Origin: Chloracidobacterium sp.
GTDB lineage: Bacteria > Acidobacteriota > Blastocatellia > Pyrinomonadales > Pyrinomonadaceae
Assembly (NCBI GenBank): GCA_016712045.1
Contig: JADJRV010000004.1
Coordinates: forward strand, 124,001-188,000
DNA: 64,000 nucleotides
Direction of reading: 5' to 3'
In this document: one piece after another, positions 18,437-28,305 of the stretch
Numbering within the stretch: position 1 is the first letter of the stretch
Layout of the letters: each line of letters begins with the position of its first letter
Translations under genes and position numbers: made by a program
The notes under the pieces: generated by a model
Databases searched by the model: none
What the model saw: only the letters and a program-made list of their open reading frames with translations
What the model was told of the DNA's origin: nothing

Positions 18437-18841
18437 CTATTTCCTCATTGCCTTCCTAAGTCTTCGTCCAGACCTTTCGGATAGAAGTTTCCGAAACTTA
18501 CGCGCCGTAACTAAGCTATTTAGTACTTTCAAAGACCTTCCATCATTAAATTTTACGATCACATAATTCTCTGACCACCAACGCCATGAATCTTTGACAA
18601 CAACTGTTTCTACTCCAGTGATCTGATTATAAGCAAATACTTGTGGAGTTCCGTACCAAGTCTTAAACGAAATGAACTGGTCATGAAGTATTATCTGACG
18701 GGTAAGTTCTCTCACGGAGATGATTGATACCGGCACGAGCATGACCGAAATGGCAAACGCGTAACTCTGAAGCTCACCGTCAATTGGATAGAAAACACTA
18801 AAAAGCGAGATTGAGATCGATACTAGATGAAAGTCGCCCAT
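18437..18841 (-). CDS. Small membrane protein, PH-like domain
   Basis: 134 residues. Two hydrophobic segments at the N-terminus (about 5-20 and 28-45) are followed by a cytosolic part with alternating strands (DQFISFKTWYGTPQVFAYNQ, then ITGVETVV and NYVIVKFNDGRSLKVL) that resembles bacterial PH-like domains next to membrane helices. I recognise no specific family. The segment is A/T-richer than its neighbours, which may mean later acquisition. It lies between the PLP enzyme and transketolase on the same strand. Confidence 0.55.
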   Translation of the reverse strand: MGDFHLVSISISLFSVFYPIDGELQSYAFAISVMLVPVSIISVRELTRQIILHDQFISFKTWYGTPQVFAYNQITGVETVVVKDSWRWWSENYVIVKFNDGRSLKVLNSLVTARKFRKLLSERSGRRLRKAMRK

Positions 18842-18910
18842 CGAAACAATTGTGACTCTTTGGAGCGACGAAGCACGATCCGGTCTCTTGGCTCAGTTTC
18901 CATGCATCAA

Positions 18911-20930
18911 TTACAGAAGCTTCTTTGCCAATGAGACAACGTTCGCAACGGTAAATCCATAATCGCGGAACACATCTTCGGCGGGAGCGGACGCACCAAA
19001 TTTGTCTACCGCCAGCACATCGCCCTTGTCGCCAACGTACTTGTGCCAGCCTTGTGAGACTCCGGCCTCGATAGCGAGGCGTGCGGTGACTTTGGCAGGC
19101 AGGACATCTTCTTTGTACTTGGCGTTTTGAGCGTCAAAAAATTCCCAGCAGGGCATCGAGACGACGCGGGTTGGTGTGCCTTCGGCGTTTAGCTTTTCGC
19201 GGGCTACCATTGCGAGGCCGACCTCTGAGCCAGTGGCGATGAGGATGAGTTTTGGTGTTGTAGCTTTGCCTGCTTTGGTTTCGGCTTCGGCTAAAACGTA
19301 TGCACCTTTATGCAAACCTTTGGCGTCGGCGTGTTTTTTGCGGTCGATTAGTGCGACCTTTTGCCGCGACAGGGCAAATGCAGTCGGGGCGGCGGATCGT
19401 TTTAGGGCGGCGGCCCAGGCTTCGCGGGTCTCGTGAGCGTCACACGGACGGATCACCGCGAGATTTGGTATTGCACGCATGGCGGCGATGTGCTCGACCG
19501 ACTGGTGCGTCGGGCCGTCTTCGCCAAGCCCGATCGAGTCGTGCGTAAAGACAAAGATCGTCTGAATATTAGACAGAGCCGCGAGCCGTATCGCCGGACG
19601 CATATAGTCCGAAAACGTCTGAAACGTGCCGCCAAACGGTATCACGCTGCCGTACAGAGCCATGCCGTTCATTGCGGAGCCCATCGCGTGTTCGCGGATG
19701 CCGTAGTGGACGTTGCGGTTTTCATAACGTCCAGCCTGAATGTCGGCCGACGATTTGATGTAAGTGTTGTTTGACGGCGTCAGATCGCCGCTGCCCCCGA
19801 GCAACTGCGGTATCGCGTCGGCGATCGCATTGATGACATCACCGCTGTATGCACGGGTCGCTTTTGCCTCAAGGTCTTCGAATTTAGGCAGGCTCTTTTC
19901 CCATCCGGCGGGCAATTCATCGCTGCGAATGCTCTTAAATGCCGCACCAAGCTCGGGATTTGCTTTCTCGTATTTCTTGACCGTTTCGTTCCAGTCTTTT
20001 TCAAGCTTTGCACCGGTTTTTACAGCCTGGCGGAAATGAGCGAGAGCCTCTTTTGGAACGTAAAAACTCTTGTTTTCGGGCCAACCAAGATTGCGTTTTG
20101 TTTCCCTTACCGCCTCTTCGCCGGGTGCATCGGAGTGTGCCTTGCTCGTGCCCTGTTTTGGCATTCCAAAACCGATAATTGTATGAACGCGGATCAGCGA
20201 GGGCTTGTCCTTTACTTTTTGAGCATCCTTGATCGCGGCCTCGATGGCTTTCAGATCATTGCCGTCTTTTACGTCGGAGACGTGCCAGCCGGCGGCTTGA
20301 AAGCGCTTTGGTTGTGTCTTCGGTAAACGCTAGATCGGTCGAGCCGTCGATGGTGATGCGGTTGTCGTCGTAGAGGTAAATGAGATTACCGAGCTTGAGA
20401 TGTCCCGCCATCGAGGCGGCTTCGTACGAAACGCCCTCCATCAGATCGCCGTCGGAGCAGATGCAGTAGATGTATCCATCGGCAACGGGGAAGCCGCGTT
20501 TATTAAATCTCGCAGCAAGATGTGCCTGTGCGATTCCCATACCGACGCCGTTGGCAAAACCTTGTCCAAGCGGTCCGGTCGTGACCTCGACCCCGGCGGT
20601 CATGATGTTTTCAGGGTGTCCCGGCGTTTTTGAGTGCAGTTGGCGAAACCGCTTGATCTCGTCCATCGACAGGTCGTATCCGGTCAGGTGCAGCAGGCTG
20701 TAGATCAGCATCGATCCATGTCCGCCGCTCAATAAAAACCTATCGCGGCCAAACCATTTTGGGTTTTTTGGGTTGTGCCGCAGAAATTTTGTCCACAGCA
20801 CATATGCCGCCGGTGCCATGCCCAGCGGCAAGCCGGGATGGCCGGAATTTGCCTTTTGGATCGCATCAAGCGAGAGCGTGCGGATGGTGTTGATACAGAG
20901 TTGGTCGAGTTCTGATCTTGAAATCGTCAT
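18911..20930 (-). CDS. tkt: Transketolase (frameshifted)
   Basis: Thiamine-diphosphate enzyme of the pentose phosphate pathway and Calvin-type carbon rearrangements; it moves two-carbon units between sugar phosphates. Normal start MTISRSELDQLCINTIRTLS at 20930, ANSGHPGLPLGMAPAAY, the ThDP motif GDGDLMEG-like SDGDLMEGVSYEAASMAGH, and in the C-terminal half DSIGLGEDGPTHQSVEHIAA and GWHKYVGD. A one-base insertion near 20307-20309 breaks the frame after TEDTTK; dropping one A gives TKRFQAAGWHVSDV and joins the halves. Restored length is about 670 residues, normal for the family. It precedes an FGGY sugar kinase on the opposite side of a short gap. Confidence 0.93.
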
Positions 20931-20971
20931 GTTGTTTGTTCTAAGAAGCTCGTAAATTTTGGGTCGGTAAA

Positions 20972-22309
20972 TTACATTTTGCCAGTAGTTTCGAGTGCAA
21001 GCAAAACCGCACCGCGCGAAGATGCCTCCGGCGTGTCATTTATGACCAATTTTTTGCCGAGCACGCTCGCTATGATGTCCGTCCAAACAGGCGAATCTCG
21101 CAATGCTCCGCCGGAGGCGACGATGTCAGTGATCTTTACGACCTTCTTAAGGCGTTGATAAATGTCGTCGAGCCGAAATGCAACGCCCTCCATCGCCGCC
21201 AGCAAAACATCGATGCCGTCGTGCGTGGCGGTGAGCCCGATGATCGCTCCGCGAGCATTTTCGTCATAGCCGGTGCTGCGTTCGCCAAAAAAGAAAGGGA
21301 TGACGACGAGATCGTCGGGAGCCTCTCGCGACAGTAGTAGTTTGTCTACGTTCGAAGGCAGGTGAAATCTTTGCTTGATAAGCGAGTAAAGATTACCGCC
21401 GTCTGACAGGGCTCCGCCAATTATCACCCTTTCGCGATCAACTCGGTAGCACCACAGTCCGTCAGGAATTTTAGCCGGCGGTTCTCCGCGATATGCGACC
21501 CGCATGGCTGCGGAGGTTCCGACCATTAGGCTCGCTTTGGATTTGCCAAACCCGCATGATCCGATGTGATCGGCCGCACCATCGGCGATCGCAGGGAACC
21601 ACTGGGCCGCGGCTAGCCGGGGCCAACGCTTTGCGTATTTTTTGTTTAGTAAAGTGGCAGAATCGTTTTCGGATATTTCCGGCAAATTGTCGGGTGAGAT
21701 CTTGAGAGTCTTGAGCAATTTCGCATCCCACTTACATTTTCGAATATTAAAAATGCCGGTCCCAGATGCCATCGAGACGCTTGTTTTGGTTTTATCAAAC
21801 AACCTGAGGGCGACATAGTCGCTGAACGAGAGCCACATTGTGGTCTTCGCAAAAACCTCAGCGTGCTCATGCCGTAGCCACAACAGTTTCGCCGGCCAAA
21901 AGCTCGAATGAAAATGGGCGCCGGTGCGGTTGTGAGTTTCTGCCTCGTCAAAGCGTTTCTTGAGCACGCCCGAATATTCACGGCTACGCGTATCTGCCCA
22001 GCTAAGAAGCTTTGTCGTCGGTTTGCCTTTGGCGTCGATGCCCATTACGGAGTGCCAAAACGAGCACGACGCAACATGGGTGATCTCGCCTTTTAGTTTT
22101 TTAGCTTTTTCGAGAAGAGCGTCGATTGCGGCAACTACTTGAGCAAATGCCTCGTCGGCATCGATCTCAGATCCGCCGTCGGCTGTCGTATCGAGGGTGC
22201 GTTCGATCTTGACCGACATCCCGCGAAGGGGTTCGGCCGCGTCGTTAAAAATAGACGCACGGACACTCGATGTGCCGATATCAAGAGCTAAGATGAGGGA
22301 TTTTTCCAC
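20972..22309 (-). CDS. FGGY-family carbohydrate kinase (gluconokinase-like)
   Basis: 445 residues starting at a GTG (22309). ATP-dependent sugar kinase of the FGGY family: the N-terminal LALDIGTSSVRASIF phosphate loop, SWADTRS, and the second domain with VGTSAAMRVAY and GGALSDGGNLYSLI, plus ASGGALRDSPVWTDIIASVL near the end. Its shape is closest to gluconokinases and xylulokinases. It sits just upstream of transketolase on the same strand, so a supply route into the pentose phosphate pathway is likely. Exact substrate uncertain. It is slightly shorter than xylulokinases (about 480-500). Confidence 0.85.
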   Translation of the reverse strand: MEKSLILALDIGTSSVRASIFNDAAEPLRGMSVKIERTLDTTADGGSEIDADEAFAQVVAAIDALLEKAKKLKGEITHVASCSFWHSVMGIDAKGKPTTKLLSWADTRSREYSGVLKKRFDEAETHNRTGAHFHSSFWPAKLLWLRHEHAEVFAKTTMWLSFSDYVALRLFDKTKTSVSMASGTGIFNIRKCKWDAKLLKTLKISPDNLPEISENDSATLLNKKYAKRWPRLAAAQWFPAIADGAADHIGSCGFGKSKASLMVGTSAAMRVAYRGEPPAKIPDGLWCYRVDRERVIIGGALSDGGNLYSLIKQRFHLPSNVDKLLLSREAPDDLVVIPFFFGERSTGYDENARGAIIGLTATHDGIDVLLAAMEGVAFRLDDIYQRLKKVVKITDIVASGGALRDSPVWTDIIASVLGKKLVINDTPEASSRGAVLLALETTGKM

Positions 22310-22334
22310 CGTAGAAGGGTGTCAGGGAATTCCT

Positions 22335-22631
22335 TTAACCAAACGTTTTTTTCATCCACCAGCGCATGCCGACAAACAGGAATCGGTAATCTTTCATAAA
22401 CTCAGGCGGCTTGCCCTCTAAATAGTGGCCGATGAAGTGCAGAATCCAGCCAACTACAAACAGGCCGAGAGTAACACGCCACGTACCTGTGACAAAAAAT
22501 GAAACAGGTATCATCAGCAACGACAATGCGATCATCGGTATGCCAAATTGATGCGTTAATTTGTTGATCGGATGCTGATGGCTCTCAGAGTATTCTTCGA
22601 TCCATTCGTCCCATGTTCTGCCGCCCATCAT
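22335..22631 (-). CDS. DUF962/Mpo1-like membrane protein
   Basis: 98 residues from the first of two ATGs (22631; ribosome site GGAGAA just upstream). Family features: RTWDEWIEEYSESHQHPINK, then HQFGIPMIALSLLMIP, IGHYLEGKPPEFMKDYRFLF and three hydrophobic spans. Yeast Mpo1 is an iron-dependent dioxygenase acting on 2-hydroxy fatty acids, with the conserved histidines seen here (HPINKLTHQFG; LHFIGHYLEG). Bacterial members have not been assigned in detail. It stands between folA and the kinase on the same strand. Confidence 0.8.
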   Translation of the reverse strand: MMGGRTWDEWIEEYSESHQHPINKLTHQFGIPMIALSLLMIPVSFFVTGTWRVTLGLFVVGWILHFIGHYLEGKPPEFMKDYRFLFVGMRWWMKKTFG

Positions 22632-22676
22632 AAGCAAATTCTCCTGTCTGCAATTTGCGATTATCTTACACCAATT

Positions 22677-23150
22677 TTATTTGCGATGCAGTATTTTAAC
22701 GACCAGTTCGTCACCCAGATCGATCGTTTGCTCAAGTACAAAGCCGTCAAGAAAATCCTGCGGCATAAATGTATCGGCGTCAGCGACCGTAATGGGTATC
22801 TCTGTGACTATCCATTTATCGATCACATCGGCAAGATCGCGATAAACTTGCGCCCCGCCGATGATGAAGATATCGCCCTTTGCATGTTTGGCGAGTTCGA
22901 TGACCGCTTGTTTGTTGTTGAGCTTTACGACACTCTCGGGCGTATCGACGTTGCCCGAGCGCGTGAGGACTATGTTGAGCCTTCTAGGCAGAGGCTTGCC
23001 GATCGACCGCCAAGTATTTGCACCCATCACGACAGCATTTCCCACAGTCGTTTCCTTAAAAAATTTTAAGTCGACGGAGTAGTGCCACGGCAGTTTGCCG
23101 TCTCGGCCGATGGCGTGGTTTTTTGCGATGGCAACAATGCCGGTGATCAT
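22677..23150 (-). CDS. folA: Dihydrofolate reductase
   Basis: 157 residues. NADPH-dependent reduction of dihydrofolate to tetrahydrofolate for thymidylate, purine and glycine synthesis. Motifs: IVAIAKNHAIGRDGKLPWHY, the substrate acid in YSVDLKFFKETT, VVMGANTWRSIGKPLP and IFIIGGAQVYRDLADVIDK. Length is typical. No thyA is adjacent. A palindromic repeat element separates it from the GxxExxY gene upstream. Confidence 0.95.
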   Translation of the reverse strand: MITGIVAIAKNHAIGRDGKLPWHYSVDLKFFKETTVGNAVVMGANTWRSIGKPLPRRLNIVLTRSGNVDTPESVVKLNNKQAVIELAKHAKGDIFIIGGAQVYRDLADVIDKWIVTEIPITVADADTFMPQDFLDGFVLEQTIDLGDELVVKILHRK

Positions 23151-23170
23151 ATGTCTTTCTTATTTCTTAC

Positions 23171-23272
23171 TTAGCGGCTTTGCGGAAATATCTTTGCGGC
23201 TTTGCGGGAAATGTCCTAATCCCCACGTTCGTCTCCCGCCAAGACGCTAAGCCGCAAAGGAGCCGCAAAGAA
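23171..23272. repeat. GCGGCTTTGCGG composite palindrome
   Basis: The left arm (23171-23208) has repeated TTGCGGCTTTGCGG units. The right arm (23235-23272) reads CCCGCCAAGACGCTAAGCCG followed by CAAAGGAGCCGCAAAGAA, the degenerate complement. It fills the spacer between the GxxExxY gene and folA, both on the minus strand. Confidence 0.7.
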
Positions 23273-23300
23273 GAACTGTAATTACCATAACAATCCAGAA

Positions 23301-23684
23301 TTATTCTTCCAGATTATTTACAACGCGTTTGATGCCGTTCTTGATCAGGTCCACATTGAAATTTATGAGGAGCCCGAGCCTCATATCCATCGCGATCAAG
23401 TATGTTCGTAGTTGTTTTGCGTGAACGGGTGCCAAAGCTTCGACGGATTTGATCTCGATCACGACTTTATTATTGACTACGAGATCCGCCCGAAATCCGA
23501 TAGGCATTCGTATCTCTTCGTAAACGAACGGAACCCCACGCTGTCTTTGAACCTCAAATCCGAGTTTCTCGATTTCGAACAGCATTACGCGTTCATAAAC
23601 CGATTCAAGCAAACCCGGCCCGATCGTGGTGTGCATCTTGAACGCGATGTTCACTATTTCGCGTGCGATATCATTCTCGTGCAT
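23301..23684 (-). CDS. GxxExxY family protein
   Basis: 127 residues from the ATG at 23684; a GTG at 23693 that overlaps the previous stop is also possible. The name-giving motif is present (GPGLLESVYERVMLFEIEKL), followed by YEEIRMPIGFRADLVVNNKV and IEIKSVEALAPVHAKQLRTYL, the pattern of a PD-(D/E)XK-nuclease-like fold (acid, then E-x-K). Members occur as single genes and as insertions in 23S rRNA; the function is not known. It may be translationally coupled to the DUF2071 gene. Confidence 0.85.
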   Translation of the reverse strand: MHENDIAREIVNIAFKMHTTIGPGLLESVYERVMLFEIEKLGFEVQRQRGVPFVYEEIRMPIGFRADLVVNNKVVIEIKSVEALAPVHAKQLRTYLIAMDMRLGLLINFNVDLIKNGIKRVVNNLEE

Positions 23685-23689
23685 GCGAT

Positions 23690-24400
23690 TCACTGACTCA
23701 ATTTTAGTTGTGTTCCTTTATAGACCGCAACTTCCGAGCCTTTTGCCAGCAAGACGGAATATGGTTTTTGGCCGGTCAGAAAGCTAAACTCACCGCCATA
23801 CGTTCCGGTAAAATCGACATCGATCGTTTCATTTTTGACCGAGAAGAGTTCCCATTTTGGATGCTCGACCTTGTATTCATCGACCCGGCCGTTGCCTCGC
23901 TCGGTGTAGCCCCAGTAATGTTCGATGATAAATTCGCCGTGCGATCCTTCGGCCGGAACGCCGACGCTTTCGTCGATCTCGACGCCGAGATGATTGTTAC
24001 AACCGCTCTTTGACCAGTCGTAGGAAACGGTCGTTTCGGTGCGGGCGTGGTCCATCGACCAGCATTCGTAGGGCTCGCCGTACATGGTGCGGGCGACTGC
24101 AGCGATAGCAAAACGCGGCACGATCTCTTTGACAAAACACACTGCCCGCCGGGTCTCGTCGCCAGTCTCTCGCTTTACATAATATCGTAGATTGACCTCT
24201 TCGAAATTGACGTGAAATGGGATCGGCAAACCCAAAACACGCGTGTCGAGAAACATAAATCCGACAAGACTGACAAAACATTTGCCTTCGAAAAGGTCTA
24301 GTGCCGTGCCGCGAGGTACGCGTCCCGCCAGCAACGACGGGTCAACTTCGTAGTTGGCCATTATCAGGTCTTTCCATCTGGCTGTTAGGAATTTGTTCAT
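23690..24400 (-). CDS. DUF2071 (YqjF-like) protein
   Basis: 236 residues. Family pattern: FLTARWKDLIMANYEVDPSL, PRGTALDLFEGKCFVSLVGF, VNFEEVNLRYYVKRE, and EHYWGYTERGNGRVDEYKVE near the C-terminus. These are soluble proteins of the acetoacetate-decarboxylase-like superfamily without a known reaction. Start ATG 24400. The gene downstream overlaps or abuts its stop codon. Confidence 0.8.
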   Translation of the reverse strand: MNKFLTARWKDLIMANYEVDPSLLAGRVPRGTALDLFEGKCFVSLVGFMFLDTRVLGLPIPFHVNFEEVNLRYYVKRETGDETRRAVCFVKEIVPRFAIAAVARTMYGEPYECWSMDHARTETTVSYDWSKSGCNNHLGVEIDESVGVPAEGSHGEFIIEHYWGYTERGNGRVDEYKVEHPKWELFSVKNETIDVDFTGTYGGEFSFLTGQKPYSVLLAKGSEVAVYKGTQLKLSQ

Positions 24401-24419
24401 TTCAGGATGGCGGCTCCGG

Positions 24420-24871
24420 TCATAATTTAAATATCGTAACCACCGCGTAGAGAAAGAGCGGCGGTATCACAATAACGAATATCATCGCCACCGTGCTAAC
24501 AAGCGAATATAGCCACGCATCTTTGCCTGTTTTGATTTTGAAAAAATTAAGAAAGATCCTTTTATCAGCAAGAAAATGATCAGCGGGATGACGAGCCCGA
24601 CAGCCGAAACCGCCAAATAGGCCGACTCGGGCACCGTACTGCCACGGCCAGCCGGCCCCATTACCATCATAAAAATGCCGAAAAAGGCGACGAAAACTAT
24701 GGCCCCGCCAATGCCGAAACCAAGAAAGTCAGTGGTGAAAACATAGCCGTTGGCACGTCCCGATGTCGTCCAGCCCTTACGGATCAGCCATTGCACCTCG
24801 GCAATAATTGATCCCGTAAACAGGATAAGAAACATAAAAAATGCGACCCATGGAATAATTGTTCCGGCCAT
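24420..24871 (-). CDS. Membrane protein of unknown function (frameshifted)
   Basis: Four hydrophobic segments can be followed: PWVAFFMFLILFTGSIIAEV, then FLGFGIGGAIVFVAFFGIFM and LAVSAVGLVIPLIIFLLI. After this the frame breaks near 24560. If one A is added to the A4 run, it continues as KRIFLNFFKIKTGKDAWLY and ends in a fourth span (VAMIFVIVIPPLFLYAVVTI) at a TGA (24422-24420). Restored length is about 150 residues. I do not recognise the family. It is transcribed in the same direction as the sigma-54 regulator upstream. Confidence 0.6.
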
Positions 24872-24901
24872 TTTGAGTCTCCTAAACGTTGCCCGTCGCA
24901 G

Positions 24902-26910
24902 TTAGTTTTGTTCGGTTTCGTATTGCTCAAGCTTACGATACAGTGTTTTGCGCCCAATGTTTAGTAGCCGGGCGGCGTGCGATTTGTCGCCCTCGGTGTA
25001 ATCGAGCGTTGCCTCTATCACCTGTTTTTCGATCTCGTCCATTGCGGACGGCAGTTCGATCTGGATACCGATGGCGTTGCCGAGCCCGGCGGCGGTGGCG
25101 CGTGCCTCGCGGGCGTGGGCAAACGCCTGATTTGCCGTGCGGCCGATCGCCTCGGGCAGATCGTCGAGCTCGATCTGGCGGCCCGATGCGATGATGACGG
25201 CGCGCTCGATGGCGTTTTCCAGCTCGCGGACATTACCTGGCCAATCGTAATTTACAAGCGCACGCATCGCCTCTTTTGAAATGCCCGAGACGAAACGGCC
25301 TGATTTGGATTTATAGCTTTCGAGAAAATGAAAGACGAGCAGATTGATGTCCTCGACGCGGTCGCGAAGCGGCGGCAAGGAGATCGGAAAAACCGAAAGC
25401 CTATAATAAAGATCCTTTCTAAACGAACCATCCTCGATCGAGGTCGCGAGGTTCGAGTTAGTCGCCGCGATAACGCGCACATCCGTTTTGACAACGTGTT
25501 TGCCGCCGACGCGTGTAAATTCGCCGTCCTGCAGCACGCGGAGCAGCTTGACCTGTGCCTGAAGCGACATCTCACCGATCTCGTCGAGGAAAAGTGTGCC
25601 GCCATCAGCCTCTTCGAACCGGCCGATGCGTTGGTTACGAGCATCGGTAAAGGCGCCTTTTTCGTGGCCAAACAGCTCGGATTCGAGCAGCGTTTCGGGT
25701 ATCGCACCGCAATTTATCTTGACGTAAGGCTTACCCTCGCGGCCCGAATTGTAATGGATCAGGTTAGCGATCAGCTCTTTGCCGGTGCCGGATTCGCCAA
25801 GCACGAGCACCGTAGTGCTGGTGTCGGCTACGTTTAAGCCAAGTTCGATCGCACGGCGGATCGCGGGTGCCTGGCCGACAAGCTCGCTCTGCCGCTGGTG
25901 CAGCTCGCTCTTGAGCCGCATTACCTCGGTCGAAAGCTGGTCGCGCTCGAGAGCGGTGCCGATCTGGTCGGCGATGCCTTCGATGAGGGCGATGTCGTGG
26001 TCTTCAAATTTACTTTCTTTGCTCCAGACAAAACCGAGCAAGCCAAACGATTTGCCAGCGACATGAACCGGAGCGACTAGAGCCGCTTTGCCGCGAAGCA
26101 TCTTGTTAAAAAAGAGCCTGATTGTAAGCGGCATTTCGGAATCGACCAGCTTTAATGTCTTGCCGTCTCTAAGGATATTGCCGAGCGTTGCAAAAGAATC
26201 GATATCGACGCCTTTGTCGTACTGGTCAAACATCTTGAGCATCTTGCCGAGCTTGATGCCCTCAGCCGATTTAAACGTTTCGAGCGAGATGCGTTTTCCG
26301 GATTGGTCTAACACACCGAGAGCCCCGTAATCGGCACCGACGAGGCCGATCGCGCGCTCGACCACGCGTTCGGAAACCTCTTTAAAATCCGAGTGTGAGT
26401 TTAGCGTATTTGCTATCTCAAGCAGGGCATTGGTGCGGCGAGATTCCTGTTCCTGATTTACATAGAGACTTGTGTACTGATATCCGATGGCCATCTGACG
26501 GGCGATCGATTCGAGAATCGGGTCTCTAGAGCCTTTGCGAAAAATTTGAGCGTCGCATCTTTTGTTTTTGAAATGTCATTGATGCGTATAGGTTTGGTCA
26601 CATCAAACCGCTCAGCGAGCTTTGACGCGTCAAAGGGGATCGTCGTGCCGAGGCTTTTTGGCACAGATTTGTCTTTTCGCCACTCATGGCTGATAACGAG
26701 ATCCTGGCCCTCGGAAAGCTGTAGCAGGTCGCAACGGTCGGCGTGGAGCATGCGGCCGATCTCGGAAACGACGACGTTTAGAAAGCGTTCGAGATCGATG
26801 CTCGTCGGCAGATCGCGGGCGAGACGGTCGATGATCGCCTCGCGGGCCTCATGCATGCTTACTTTGCGTTCGAGGGAGAGTGCGGGATGGTCATCGAGAT
26901 CTAACTTCAT
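24902..26910 (-). CDS. Sigma-54-dependent transcriptional activator with two GAF domains (frameshifted)
   Basis: NtrC-family activator without a receiver domain. N-terminal GAF-type sensor (about 26800-26540, SIDLERFLNVVVSEIGRMLH), a second GAF domain (IGLVGADYGALGVLDQSGKR), a AAA+ domain with Walker A GESGTGKE, the sigma-54 contact loop GAFTDA and Walker B GGTLFLDEIGEM, an arginine-finger region, and a C-terminal Fis-type helix-turn-helix (DYTEGDKSHAARLLNIGRKT). One A missing near 26536-26540 splits the frame; restoring it gives KGSRDPILESIARQMAIGYQ. Restored length is about 669 residues. Signals sensed by the GAF domains are unknown; no histidine kinase is adjacent. Confidence 0.9.
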
Positions 26911-26982
26911 AAAATACTGACCCTAAAGAAAATAGCTACTCTAAGCTAATTTGCGACGAGGGCAGTTAAATGTCAAGTTGAC

Positions 26983-27010
26983 ACACATCTATTGCGAGAT
27001 GTGTATTTTT
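26983..27010 (+). terminator. Hairpin with T-tract between regulator and TPR lipoprotein genes
   Basis: ACACATCT (26983-26990), loop ATTGCG, AGATGTGT (26997-27004), then ATTTTT. As drawn it would stop plus-strand transcription. On the minus strand it lies after the TPR lipoprotein gene but lacks a following T-tract. Confidence 0.4.
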
Positions 27011-27038
27011 GAACCACAAATCGGGAAAATGTATATTT

Positions 27039-27917
27039 TTAGCCTTTTTTGCCTCTTTTTTCGTTTTTGTCTGCCTTTGGCGGGGTTTCCTTGACCTCGG
27101 GCTTTGGCGGTTTAGCTGTGTTAGCGGGCGGCGGTTTTACCGCGGAATTAGTGCTGGTGTTCGAGGCCGAATTTGCGTTAGTGTTGGCCGCGGAGTTCGA
27201 GTTTGAGCCGGAGCTTGCTCTATTAGCATTGCTGTCTTTGCCAACATAGTCGATACGCTGACGGCCGGCTTCGGCGTCTTCGAGCAGGCTGGCGGCACGT
27301 TCGTTACCAGCATCGAGCTCTATCGCCTTTTTTAGGGGAACGATCGCTTCGCGATATTGTGCTAGTTTTATGAGGATCGAGCCGAGCTCGGTCTGGTATT
27401 CACTGTCTTCAGGCTTGAGTTTGACGGCCTGACGAAATTCTTTCTCAGCCTCTTCGTCCTTGTTGAGCTTGTTGTACGTCCGGGCTAGGTTGTAATGAGC
27501 TGTGTCGTCGTTAGGATTAGCAGCGATCCACTTCTTATAAGCCTCGACGGCTTTTTCAAATGATTTCTGCGAACGAGGCTTTGAACGCGCATCGGGATTT
27601 CCCGGATCGACGGTGCCGGTCTGTTCGTATTGCATTTCGAGCAGAGCGTAGGCGATGCCAAGTTTGAAATGCCCCTCAGCGAGATCAGGGTTGAGCTTGA
27701 TGGCCTGTTGATAAGCCTGGATAGCTAACTCAGTTTGGTTTTCGTCAAACAGCCGGTCGCCCTCGGCTAGAGCCGCAGTAGGGTCGGTTATATTTGCAAA
27801 TGGCGATTCGGCGGCCACGGTTTCACTATTTGCCGCGACGTTAGAGCTATTTCCCGAGCAGCCAAAACCAAAGCCCACGAGCACTGAAAGTACAACAATT
27901 GTAAAAACTTGTTTCAT
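27039..27917 (-). CDS. TPR-repeat lipoprotein
   Basis: 292 residues. A lipoprotein signal with lipobox GFGFGC (Cys about 20) shows membrane anchoring on the periplasmic side. Three to four TPR units follow, for example LFDENQTELAIQAYQQAIKL, AHYNLARTYNKLNKDEEAEK and LIKLAQYREAIVPLKKAIEL. The C-terminal 60 residues are low-complexity: Asn/Ser/Ala-rich (NSNSAANTNANSASNTST), then Pro/Lys-rich. Probably a protein-interaction scaffold; no partner is evident. Confidence 0.82.
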   Translation of the reverse strand: MKQVFTIVVLSVLVGFGFGCSGNSSNVAANSETVAAESPFANITDPTAALAEGDRLFDENQTELAIQAYQQAIKLNPDLAEGHFKLGIAYALLEMQYEQTGTVDPGNPDARSKPRSQKSFEKAVEAYKKWIAANPNDDTAHYNLARTYNKLNKDEEAEKEFRQAVKLKPEDSEYQTELGSILIKLAQYREAIVPLKKAIELDAGNERAASLLEDAEAGRQRIDYVGKDSNANRASSGSNSNSAANTNANSASNTSTNSAVKPPPANTAKPPKPEVKETPPKADKNEKRGKKG

Positions 27918-27946
27918 ACAAACCTAACCAACTATCTAGAGAAATT

Positions 27947-28297
27947 TTACCCCGGCGGAAATACAAACTGCCGTCCGGCGAGCAGATGCACGTGCAAATG
28001 AAATACGGTCTGGCCGCCGTCGGAGTTCGTATTTATTACGATGCGATATCCGTTCGCTGCAAAGCCCCGCCCACGAGCTATCTCAGCCGCCGTCAACAAT
28101 AGATGCCCAAGTTGCCCCTCGTGTTGGTCGCGGGTTTTATCCATCGAGTCTATATGTTCGCGGGGGATGATGAGGATATGCGTCGGAGCCTGAGGGCTGA
28201 GGTCGTTAAACGCCACGCAAACATCGTCCTCAAAGACTTTTGGCGACGGTATACGGCCATCGGCGATCTTGCAGAATATACAATCTTCGGCGCTCAT
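27947..28297 (-). CDS. HIT (histidine triad) family nucleotide hydrolase
   Basis: 116 residues. The catalytic triad HLHVHLLAGR lies near residue 100, and the start MSAEDCIFCKIADGRIPSPK has the zinc-type cysteines of the HINT/PKCI branch. These enzymes hydrolyse AMP-lysine or AMP-NH2-type phosphoramidates. It lies 8 bases after the murA stop codon on the same strand. Confidence 0.93.
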   Translation of the reverse strand: MSAEDCIFCKIADGRIPSPKVFEDDVCVAFNDLSPQAPTHILIIPREHIDSMDKTRDQHEGQLGHLLLTAAEIARGRGFAANGYRIVINTNSDGGQTVFHLHVHLLAGRQFVFPPG

Positions 28298-28305
28298 ATC
28301 GGGGA